Assembly: GCA_001579985.1 (NCBI GenBank)
Contig: LRSR01003975.1
Span: 1 to 27,602, forward strand
Reading direction: 5' to 3'
DNA length: 27,602 nucleotides
DNA from: Hypsibius dujardini
Taxonomy: Eukaryota > Tardigrada > Eutardigrada > Parachela > Hypsibiidae
Below are positions 11,635 through 20,700 of this stretch, piece after piece. Below the pieces are notes generated by a model. It did no database searches, was not told where the DNA came from, and worked only from the letters and a program-made list of their open reading frames with translations. Every line of letters starts with the position of its first letter. Position 1 is the stretch's first letter. Both the position numbers and the translations under genes were made by a program.

Positions 11635-12548
11635 ATGGTCGTGCTTCATGGCACGGGATATAGCTCCTGCTCGTGGCGTGTTCGCATCGCGCTGGCCCTG
11701 AAAGGAATCCCGTTCAAGAACGTGCCCGTCAACCTGAAGACGCTCAGCCAAAAGAACGAAGAATTTCTACGGATCAACCCGATGGGGCAGGTGCCTGCGC
11801 TCTGTATCGACGGTCTTGTCTTAACGCAGTCCGTTGCTATTCTGGAGTACCTTGAAGAGAGCCGTCCTGCACATCCCCTTCTGCCGGCGGGGTTGAGGGA
11901 GCGCGCATTGGTACGGCGGATCGTAGAGACCATTGCATCAGGTAGCACAACCGTCACTGCTATTTCAGTTAAAAAATTATTCATATTTTATACAAAAAAG
12001 GATTAGTTAAAAAGAATAAGCTTAAAAATACATAGATAAATGTGTACAGTCAAAATTCTGAGATTCGAACGGTCACATGAGTTGATTTCTATCGAACCGT
12101 TTGCTCGCAACGGGCCGTAGCTAGTTTGAAGTCTGAGACAGTAAAGTAGAAACTGATTTGTGACGTCACCATTGGAATCTCAGGACTTCCACTGTATGTA
12201 AAGAATGACTTATCTTTTATATTTGCAGGCATTCAACCTCATCAGAATTTTGCCGGTGGAACGGTTCCCCCGGGAATCCCGGAGAAGTACAAAGTGGCGT
12301 GGGAGTGGGAGTGGGGTAAAATGTGGATTGAGAAGGGGTTCCAGGGGTTGGAGCAGATGGTGAAGGAGAGCAGTGGAAAGTACTGTGTCGGCGATGCGAT
12401 CACTCTGGCCGATGTCTGCCTCGTACCGCAAGTGTACAATGCCAAAGTCGCAAAAGTGGACATGACTGCGTATCCCACCTTGGTGAAAGTTAATGACGCT
12501 TTACTGGAGCTCGATGCCTTTCGCGACACTCATCCGTCTCTGTATTAG
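11635..12548 (+). CDS. GSTZ1: Maleylacetoacetate isomerase (glutathione transferase zeta)
   Basis: This cytosolic enzyme uses glutathione to isomerise 4-maleylacetoacetate to fumarylacetoacetate, the penultimate step of phenylalanine/tyrosine degradation. Exons are 11635-11941 and 12229-12548, joined in phase 1 across a GT-AG intron of 287 bp, and the joint reads ASGIQPHQNF as in the family. The N-terminal thioredoxin-like domain has the zeta signature SSCSWRVRIALALKG (Ser-Ser-Cys active site), NPMGQVPAL (cis-Pro) and the glutathione-contact region LTQSVAILEYLEE. The helical C-terminal domain has YCVGDAITLADVCLVPQVYNA. The model gives 208 residues against about 216 in the human enzyme. ATG 11635 is the only in-frame ATG before the core. 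However, the frame is open back to a good acceptor (TTTGTAG, ending 11611), so an upstream exon may supply a few more residues. Possible poly(A) signal ATTAAA at 12623-12628. Confidence 0.93.
12047..12194. mobile_element. TA-flanked MITE inside the GST zeta intron (148 bp)
   Basis: The left end CAGTCAAAATTCTGAGATTC pairs with the reverse complement of the right end, CAGTGGAAGTCCTGAGATTC, and pairing extends to GGTCACATGA/GGTGACGTCA. TA dinucleotides flank both ends (12045-12046 and 12195-12196). A related TCGAATCTCAGGATTTTGG end occurs at about 21193-21213. Confidence 0.75.
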
Positions 12549-12643
12549 CACTTCGTTGGTTCGTTGGTTCGTTGGTTTGTTTAATTCGTTGAACGCCGTT
12601 ATTGAGTGTCGAGTGTTTTTAAATTAAACGGCTTTTCTGCTTA

Positions 12644-13025
12644 CTTGGGAAGATTTTTAAAGGGCAAATTAAGAATCCCCCCCTCACTATTTTTTTCAAC
12701 GCGCTGCTCGTTAAAAAGATAAACGAAGTAGGCAATCAATGATAAGATTGCGCCAAACCTGATTCAACCAAGCAGTCGGTTCGTCGGACATTACAACCTC
12801 TGGCCAATCAATCAATCAATCAATCAATCACACACAGTCTGTAAACTGAACAAATTCTTGACAAATCAGTCAATCAATCAATCAATTTACAGTGGAACTT
12901 TTACGCTGTGATTGAAAACTTTGAAATTCCGCCAAAAAAATTCTCTGGTACCACACCGGCGAAACAAATTTTTTGCTCCTTATAACAGAGGAATTCTGAG
13001 TTTGCCCTTTAAAAATCTTCCCAAG
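12644..13025. mobile_element. MITE with long terminal inverted repeats (382 bp)
   Basis: The left terminus CTTGGGAAGATTTTTAAAGG matches the reverse complement of the right terminus exactly, and the match continues through GCAAA.TNAGAAT. The interior holds two CAATCAATCAATCAATC runs (about 12806 and 12872). It lies just downstream of GST zeta. A plus-strand open frame overlapping its right end has no support as a gene. Confidence 0.75.
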
Positions 13026-13959
13026 GGAGCGCTAATTTTGCTGGTAACTATCTTTATGCGACCTTTCATGCATGTGATCTCGATTTATGTGAAATCAACC
13101 CTCATTGTCAAAACAGAGGATGCCAACTGCGTTGAACGGTAGTTGACCAGAATCAGGAGCAGATCTGAAGCGTCGAAGGATGATTGTGAAAACTCAGCCT
13201 TGCAAAAAACATCTCATTTAAAGTCCGTCTAAGGGATCATACACATATTACGTGATCAAAAAATCTACATTTTTATCCACCTTAAATCCACCTACCCACC
13301 CACCCAGCCTCGTAATACGACGTAATCATCACAGCCTCTACTCTACCCACACCGAAGTAGTAGCAGCAGTCTCGGAAGCCGTAGCCCTACAGGTCGCAAC
13401 CCTCGGCGGCGTGGGGGATGATGATCGTTCCGGGAGAGGTGGTGTTGACCGACGAAAGACTGCCTTCGCAGAGCGACGGTTTCTCCTCTTCACAGGCGTA
13501 CATCGAGATACCCTGAAAAAGGTAAGGTATTCAACTAGAGATGCCTTTAGTTATATTTACTTATAGATAATTCAAAATACGCAATAAGAAACGCCAAATT
13601 TGAGATTATTATTATTATTTGTACGATGTAAAATAATGATTAATGATTTTGACGCCGGGCGTCTTATTATCGTACTTTTGGTCCAGTGACGGAGCCGCAA
13701 TTATTCGTCGAATTATGAATCTGAATATCCCATGGAATGTAGCTGCTGGGCAAATTGTCGCTCCAGACGTGCAGTCTGAGGAAGATAGGTTGACTGCGAC
13801 TATTCGATCCGACCCAGGCACCGGTGGAAAAACGTCCGATGGTGCGCATTTCCTGTTCGTTTTGCACGGAAAACAGATCTCCGCCCTGAGACAAGCAGAA
13901 ACTGCGCGCCTCCACCCAGCTCAGGAGGTTGATGTAGATGTATAGGCATCGACCGTCGA

Positions 13960-14160
13960 TTACGACCCACCCATATTATTATATATTGCTATTATGATAA
14001 TAATATACAAGGCAATGTACAATATATTTTATTATTGAACTTCAATAATTTTTTTTATATCTTAAAATTATGATAATATTAATTTTGCTTATTTCTTTGT
14101 AAAATGAAATTCGTTTTTCATAAAAAAATTTGACCGATGAGCACATTTATTTGCACGATA
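13960..14160. other. AT-rich stretch inside pseudogene B
   Basis: TTATTATATATTGCT-type sequence lies just upstream (in gene sense) of the CTLD6 remnant. No in-frame splice acceptor is present before GWVVIDGRC, so this exon appears to have lost its 5' border. Confidence 0.5.
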
Positions 14161-14437
14161 TCGGATGCATTTATAAAAGTCACGGCGGGAAATCATATTG
14201 GACCAAGTTTACCTGAAGCAGCTGTGGGGCGTGCCGTGGGTGCAGTTGTCGGTGTCAGCTGATCCGTTGGTACCAGTTTCTTACAGATGTACTCATGAGT
14301 CCGATTGCAGTTGTGGGAGACCCAACGAGCGAATTCTTACGATATCTAGAGCAAAGTCGAACCGCGCTGTACTAACAACCTGGAACAGTGTACCCTTGAA
14401 TTGTAACTTGTAAAACCAATGCACACTGTATGTTTGT

Positions 14438-14468
14438 CTGCCCGTCTGTCTGTCTGTCTGTCTGTCTA

Positions 14469-14501
<33 letters not shown>

Positions 14502-14510
14502 ATGTCTGAT
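14438..14510. repeat. (CTGT)n microsatellite
   Basis: About 17 CTGT units with few interruptions. It lies exactly between the CTLD2 remnant and the CTLD5 remnant of pseudogene B, where about three domains of coding sequence have been lost. Confidence 0.9.
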
Positions 14511-14533
14511 TTTAAGAACCCAATCCCACTTAC

Positions 14534-14642
14534 AGGCACATGCGTTTCGCGTCGGCGAAATTTTTGGTAGTTGGATTGTAACGGTAACAGTGACCGTTGC
14601 GATAGCTCCACCCATCCTCAACATTACACCAAGGCTTGCTTG
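14534..14642 (-). pseudogene. Gene B CTLD2 first exon (intact remnant)
   Basis: This 109-base exon codes PWCNVEDGWSYRNGHCYRYN and closely matches gene A exon 22264-22156 (PWCKVEAGWSFHNGHCYQHN). Length and phases are the same as in genes A and C. The exons that should follow are absent. Confidence 0.75.
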
Positions 14643-15549
14643 CTGAAAGAAGAAAGATTCATGTCTGCATTCTTAGTCATTTTGCAACTGACCTGTCACA
14701 ATTAAGACAACAGAAACGGAGATAAGGAACGTATCAGTAAATGGACACATAACCCGGCATAACGTACAGAGTAGACTACCATAAAATACCCTTGATACAA
14801 TGTACGTACAGAAGTCGCCTTTGCAAATATATCAATGACTTAAATAATTGTCCGACTGTTTCAGATCCCATAGGAAAGTTCTGTTGTAGGGATGGTAGAA
14901 TATTGAAGCTCGCTGTTTTCTCTTCAAATCGTCCGTTCCCGTCGGGATCGGTAGATTCCCCCTGTGTGTCCGAATAATCCCAACAATTATTATTCTTTCC
15001 ACGGCAAGATCCGAATCTTTGAGATGATGATGAGACTCAAAGAAGAGCAAGCGGTGTGTAGGCGGTGTAGCTTACGCCGTTGAACCATTCCCAGCGCATG
15101 GTTTCGTATGTCAATCCGGTCCAGTAATGTTCGCCTTTATTCAACTTTGCTCTGATCCACTCCTGTGCAATATTGATCTACACATTTTCATTGCGCATAC
15201 TAGAATGTGCTTTTTTTTGCAGATCTGTGTAATTGCCCCCAGAGCATTACCAATTCCTCCTCGCTGGACACTGTGACAATTTCTCCTCCCCGAACTTGGC
15301 ATTCCGTGATTGCCTCGTTCCAGGTCATCAGGTTCGCAGCATCCCGGGTGGGATTGACGGCCTGAGCCTGGTTGGCTTGGACGAAGTAACACTTGTTTGT
15401 GGCTCGCCTGTAGTACCACTCCGGACTGGGGCATCGTATTGCGACCGAGACAGATCCTATAAGAAAGTCGTTCCATTACTGTTGATTAATCGAAGGATGA
15501 GTCATCCAGCTTTTAATCCAAGAAGCTCGGAAGTCACCCTGACGCCCAC

Positions 15550-15598
15550 CTAATGTCAACAATAACCACGCAGTGAGGACGCCACTTTCTGACACCAT
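15550..15598 (-). CDS. Gene B exon 1: signal peptide
   Basis: ATG at 15598 opens MVSESGVLTAWLLLTL, a hydrophobic signal peptide, followed by donor GTGGGC in phase 1. The next exon (acceptor CTTATAG) continues GSVSVAIRCPSPEWYY, matching the entry into CTLD1 of gene C. Confidence 0.75.
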
Positions 15599-15901
15599 CC
15601 TTTATTACGGCAGATGAAGGTATAAGTCCTTTCCGGTTGTGTGAATTTCATCAGTTTCCAAAAGAAATGAGGAAAATCCGGAATACAATTCGGTGACACG
15701 CTTATTGGCAGTAATTGCGATTAAAAATAACTTTAAATGATTCTGTGTGCGTCTGTTTCAATAATTCTCGATAAATCTGCCGTATCTGCTGTGCACACAG
15801 TGGCTGTATCGTGAGGTCGCGGATCTGTCCCCTGGTATTGCTTGTAGAGCGATAAGCACAATCAGATGGTCCCCTCATAAACAGTTGTCAAACGTCCCGT
15901 C

Positions 15902-16194
15902 AGAAACTTTGGCAAGAATGCAGAATAGGGTACCCACGTTAAAAAGCCTTGTTTGTTATTGGCACGTGTAAACGTTTGTTTCAGTGTTTCTCACTGAGTA
16001 CCGCAGAACAAACAAAGACCATTATCATTTGATGGGTTCTGATGGGTTCTGATGGGTTTTGATGGGTTCCGGTGGGTTCTGATGGGTTTTGATGGAACGG
16101 AAAGAGGCAGGGACCGCAACACCGAAACACCTAAATAAACACTGTGTTGTTTATCATGGGTACGGTACCCTGTACTGCATTCCTACTGAAATTT
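15902..16194. mobile_element. MITE family 2, copy 1 (about 293 bp), with expanded GATGGGTTCT unit
   Basis: The ends pair as imperfect terminal inverted repeats: GGCAAGAATGCAGAATAGGG on the left, and AGTAGGAATGCAGTACAGGG read from the right. The interior has GTTTCAGTGTTTCTCACTGA and CATTATCATTTGATGGGTT, which also occur in reverse at 21206-21728. A 10-bp unit (GATGGGTTCT) is repeated about six times at 16031-16095; the other copy has two. It lies between genes A and B. Confidence 0.8.
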
Positions 16195-16627
16195 TGTGTT
16201 AGTTGTAAAGATAAGTGCCAGACGCAATGTAGGTAGATTTTTAACGCGGGAGTAATTAGCTTGATTGGTCGATTGTTTCGTTTTGTGTTGCTTAGTAACC
16301 ACTTCCTAATTTGAAACAATCGATCAATCAACGGTATGGTTTGCATTATCAGTTGTTCAGTTGTTGAAGGAGGAGGGGCGTATGAATCATGCAAATTGTG
16401 ATCTTGTTTCGCAAGCTCCGGATTAGCTTTTGGTATAAATATGTAAGTTAAAGTCACAACTACCGATAGATATTGTAAGACTTGTTCACTCTGGCGGCGA
16501 AGCGTGCACCAACCCCTTGTAATTTGATGTGAACATCCACTACATATTGTGTGTGACAGTTTTAAACACGACATGCCGCCGTGTTGGTCTGGGTCCACGG
16601 TCAATGGTAGAATGAGATTTCGGAGGT
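16195..16627. other. Intergenic space between genes A and B with a TTGATTG hairpin
   Basis: A 19-bp perfect hairpin has arms at 16261-16279 (TTGATTGGTCGATTGTTTC) and 16313-16331. Its motif resembles the centre of foldback family 1. This should be the 3' flank of gene A, but I found no clear poly(A) signal. Confidence 0.55.
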
Positions 16628-17756
16628 CTAAGAGTAGGAATCCGGTTGGCCACGGTAGTCAAACTCATCCGACACCAGCACCTGATCGTTCGCCTTGTTA
16701 TATCTCGTGCCTGAGAAGCCAGGAAACTGACCGCCAGGGTTCAGACGATTCGCCGCGGACTTCTTGACTTTCGACGTGACTGTCCTCACAGACAGCAACA
16801 CACCGCGAGTTCTACCGGTGCCAACGATGACCCCCACTGCTCCCACAATGGCCGCCACGATCAACACACCAACTACAATGCCGGCAATCTCACTCCCAGA
16901 GAGGCCTGTATCAAATTTGGTCACGAGAGTTGGCTTGAGATCTGCAATATGAAGGGTACTCTCCGTGTGCGGCTCTTGGGAACCTGTTGCCGAGGTGGTG
17001 AAGGGCGATATGACTACGATGGTTGGTGCTGCCGAACTGAAGACTGAAGTGGTAACGCTGGATACGACTCTTTTGGTGGTTGGTATTTCAGTGCCGGAAC
17101 TAAAGACTGAAGTGGTGTAGCTGGATGAAGTTTCTTTGGTGGACGGCATCTCAGAACCGATGACTGAAGTGGTGTAACTCGGTGAATCAGCGGTGGTTGG
17201 AGGGCTCGAAGATAGACCGGGGGTCAAAACAGTTGTGACCGGCGAAATTATTTTAGCGCAAACGGATGGCCTCAGTTCATCACAGGGAAACATTCCAAAG
17301 CCCTGGCAAAATGCGTAAAAATATTTGTGAAGGATTGCGGTGTTACTTGATTTACATGTTGTCTTTTTACATTTTATCACTAAAGTATTTTTTTTATATT
17401 TTTGTTTCGATATTTTAGTTTGTTCTTTGGGGATCTTACTGTTGAGTCCAACACCACTCCGCAGTTGCGGGTTTTGTTATGAGACTGCGTATGCCACGGT
17501 AAGTAAGTCATCGGCAGTCCGTCGCTCCATGTGTATAAACGAGGTCGGTAGCTTGGATTTTCGAGAGTGTTCAGGCCGATCCAAGCGTTCCTTGCAAGAG
17601 ACTGGATTGCATTGAGGTCAGGCCAATCGTGCACGGATGATAGTTCTCCACCCAATGTCTGGCACGCCGCACGTGCATCGGTCCAGTTAAGAAGCTCCAT
17701 GTTGGGGCGGACACAGCGGCCGTGAAGACCGGTCCATTCTGGTAGACATATCCCTA
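16628..17756 (-). CDS. Gene A CTLD6, stalk, membrane helix and cytoplasmic tail
   Basis: Exon 17756-17440 has GICLPEWTGLHGRC, ARAACQTLGGELSSVHDW, NAWIGLNTL and YTWSDGLPM. The last exon (17302-16628) completes the domain with GFGMFPCDELRPSVCAK. A Ser/Thr-rich stalk follows, with a repeated TTSVFSSG-type unit likely to be O-glycosylated. Then come one hydrophobic helix (IAGIVVGVLIVAAIVGAVGV), basic residues, and a tail of about 60 residues with RLNPGGQFPGF, TRYNKANDQV and a SYS end. The stop is at 16628-16630. Confidence 0.9.
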
Positions 17757-20700
17757 CTGTACAGGATGGAATATATGAGAAGCAACATTTCAATTGAGGT
17801 TTATTTATTGAAGCCAATTAACGCTTCCCCAAATACAGACAGAGACAATATAATGAGCATAGGCACAGGCACAGATACAGACAGAGGCACAGACACAGAC
17901 ACAGATACAGACAGAGGCACAGACACAGACACAGACACAGACACAGACACAGACACAGACACAGACACAGACACAGACACAGACACAGACACAGATATAG
18001 ACACACTTCTACTGCATACCAGGGGGAACAGTTGGCGCTGCCGTAGGTGGCACACTCAGAAATTCATCATCCACGTGCTTCTTGCAAATGAAAGCCTTCT
18101 CATGATCGCACGGAGCTGTACTCCACCGTGCCACATAATCGAGATCAATCAAACCGCACCTTGGCCGTTCTCCACCGACCGATGCCGGGATGATTTTAGG
18201 TTCCTCCATACCCCAGTTGGTAACCGCCATGGGCATAAACCAGACATCTGTCTCATTACGGTACGGCCAGTACCAATTGCCAGTCCCATTGTCAGAGTAG
18301 ATGTCTATCCAGTGGTCATCCCCATCTCTGCCACCGCCGAAATCCTCCTCTGTTTTGTTATACTCCAAGAAATCTGTCCACAATGCAACAGATCAAGCAA
18401 ACTTGCAAGCTCAAATTGCACAGCGGGTAAGGTTACCAGTGATGAAGTCTTCTTCCGCCTTTGTCGTGATCCACAAAAGGTCAGCTGTCGGGTCTGTGTT
18501 CTGACAAATTTGCTTCGCCAAGCCCCAGGGTGCGTAATTAGTGTGAGGCCGGTAGCAACTGTCCCCATGACGGAACCATCCGGCCCCGCATGCTGGATCG
18601 TAATTGTCGTCGTGGCCCAAATCAATCTGCTTCGGTGCTGCAACCACATCGAACGCAAAATAAATTATAATGGTTCGTTATGGTCATAGCTAATAAAATA
18701 TTCATACGATGACCTTTCGCTTAGTAATTAATAAAATAAACTAACTTAAGACTTAACTACAGAACATACTGGTAAATAACTGTCACCAATTATTTGGTTG
18801 AATATAATATGCGACAATTTCATTACGACAGGGCGTGTAGTAGTACTCTACTTACTCCCTTCATGGTAGCAAACGAATTCCCGAGTTTCCGTACAAGATG
18901 CGTGATACCAAAAACCTCGCCTCGGCTTGCCGCCGTCAATGAGGTTGAACTGGCTGTTCACGCCAGCCATGGCTACGCAGAATCTGTCCGTTATCTGGGA
19001 CGTCGTTGCTGCGTCCAACAGCTCATCGAAGTAGCGCCAGTTTCCCTCGATCATCTACGAAACATAACCAACGTTTGATACGAAACTGTAATTGCCAGTA
19101 ATTGATGGTTATGCTGCTACTTACACACGTGGCCACAATTTTGGGTGGCAGACTTCAGGCCAAAAATAGTGGTCCGAGTTCGAGCCGAATTAAGTCTCCG
19201 CGGGCATTAAATCAAAGATTCAGGAGAAAGCAGTGGCAAGCTCTTGCCAAGAGTGGCTCAAACTCAGACCACCCTGATGGCTCAAACTCAGACCACCCTG
19301 ATGGCTCGAACTCTACGACCCCGATGGCTCGAAGTCAGACCACCCTAATGGCTCAAACTCAGACCACCCTGATGGCTCGAACTCAGACCACCCAAAATTG
19401 TGGCCATATGTGTATACTTCCGTTCCGTCACTGTACTCGTAGACGTAGACTCTTTTGGTACCGCCGGTTATCGGTACGACTCGTGTTCCGGTGATGCTAA
19501 GACCGATCCAGGCATCCGCAGTCACCCGTTCTACGAAAATTCAGGCATGTGTTGTTGTTTCTTACTTTACTTAATAGTTGTTACATCTTACCGCTTAGCC
19601 AATTGTTTTCTCCGAAAGTCCGCACAAGTCCCAAAACGGCGCCTCCGTTGTTCTGGCAGTATTTCTGGGCCTCGCCTTGATTTTTTTGTTCCTTCACCAC
19701 CAAGTAGCAGCCGTCATGGTACTTTTCGTAGGGCGCCACACATTCCAAAGGCGCTGATTATAACACACACATAAGGTCATCCTTTAAGTCAGTCTGAGAT
19801 TGGGAGGTAAATTTCACTTACGATGAATAATGTCTTCGGGTTGGATGTCCGCGGTATAATGCGCTTGGCAGATATAGTTGAATCGGGCGTGGCAAACTGC
19901 CGTCCGCCATTTCGCAGTGTTTGATGCTGAAATTTTGAAGGTTCGCCATAGTGTGACGCGCCATTTAAAAGACTGTCTGCAGGCACTCACAAACGTGGTC
20001 ACCCTCAATGTAGACGCATTCGCCGGAGCTCGCTTCGTCTGCCGAGAATGACCAGTTATTGTAATCGAGTGCAGAACCATCCATCCACACGTAATTCGTT
20101 CGTTTGTCTGAAAAGCCAGTCCGCTGTATCTTCTTACACATTACTCAAGAAGCGAAAGAGCAGATGCGAAGAAAATAGTTGTTACTTTCTAGACCGATCC
20201 AGTACTGATTTCGGTTCACGTTGCTCCAATGAATTTCGTTGATGTCAGCAACGAAATCTTGCTGCCGTTTCCTAAAGCGAAAAGGCACTTTAGCACTGAA
20301 GTTATAATATCGGGTCAACTGCACAAAATTCAAGATCCGAAAACCAGTTTTTCGAAATTAGTTTGTCGAGAAACGCCAAACCGATAATTCTTTAGGTTTT
20401 CAGAAAAAAGGATACTTTTTCATGTTAAAAAATCGCTAAAGACTAACCCAGCGTCTTGCCTTATCACACTTGCTTCTTTAGCTAGTTAGCTTCGACTTCT
20501 GAAATGGTTACGAATTTTTGCTTACGTTTTGATCATAACGAGAGCTGAGTTTTGCGCCTCACAATGCGACCTCGCGTCCGTCCAGTTCTTCAGATTCGCA
20601 GAACCCAGGTTGAACTGGTAGCACTCGTCATCCAACTCACTCCACCCATATGGGCATCGATCTGAAAGGTAAAATATAATTTTATTTATAAAAAAAACGC

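Larger units (their letters stand above)
13387..15598 (-). pseudogene. Gene B: decayed multi-CTLD receptor
   Basis: A paralogue of genes A and C with serious lesions. Recognisable exons, high to low: 15598-15550 (signal peptide MVSESGVLTAWLLLTL), 15456-15251 and 15162-15076 (CTLD1), about 14961-14810 (CTLD1 end), 14642-14534 (CTLD2 start), about 14345-14213 (CTLD5 end, ARWVSHNCNRTHEYICKK), about 13957-13676 (CTLD6) and 13512-13387 (GISMYACEEEKPSLC). Damage: a TGA replaces a sense codon just before the conserved YICKGDFC of CTLD1. The CTLD1 exon junction 15076/14961 is out of phase. CTLD2 middle through CTLD5 start is missing. Two stops precede ARWVSHNC. The CTLD6 exon has no usable acceptor. 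The last exon stops 42 codons in, with no membrane helix. The intact 5' end suggests it may still be transcribed. Confidence 0.75.

Noticed and set aside
11299-11751. 150-residue minus-strand frame and Tyr/Val-rich plus frames
   Set aside because: They cross the ACGTAC repeat and lie antisense to the GST zeta exon.
17766-18689. 307-residue plus-strand frame with Asp/Thr repeats
   Set aside because: It is antisense to gene A CTLD5 exons and runs through the ACAGAC microsatellite; the minus strand has the conserved CTLD and correct splice sites.
19313-19417. GWSEFEPS peptide repeat as part of the receptor
   Set aside because: It is outside the phase-0 donor at 19417, ends in a stop, and lies in an inverted-repeat element; splicing to 19054 gives a complete CTLD.
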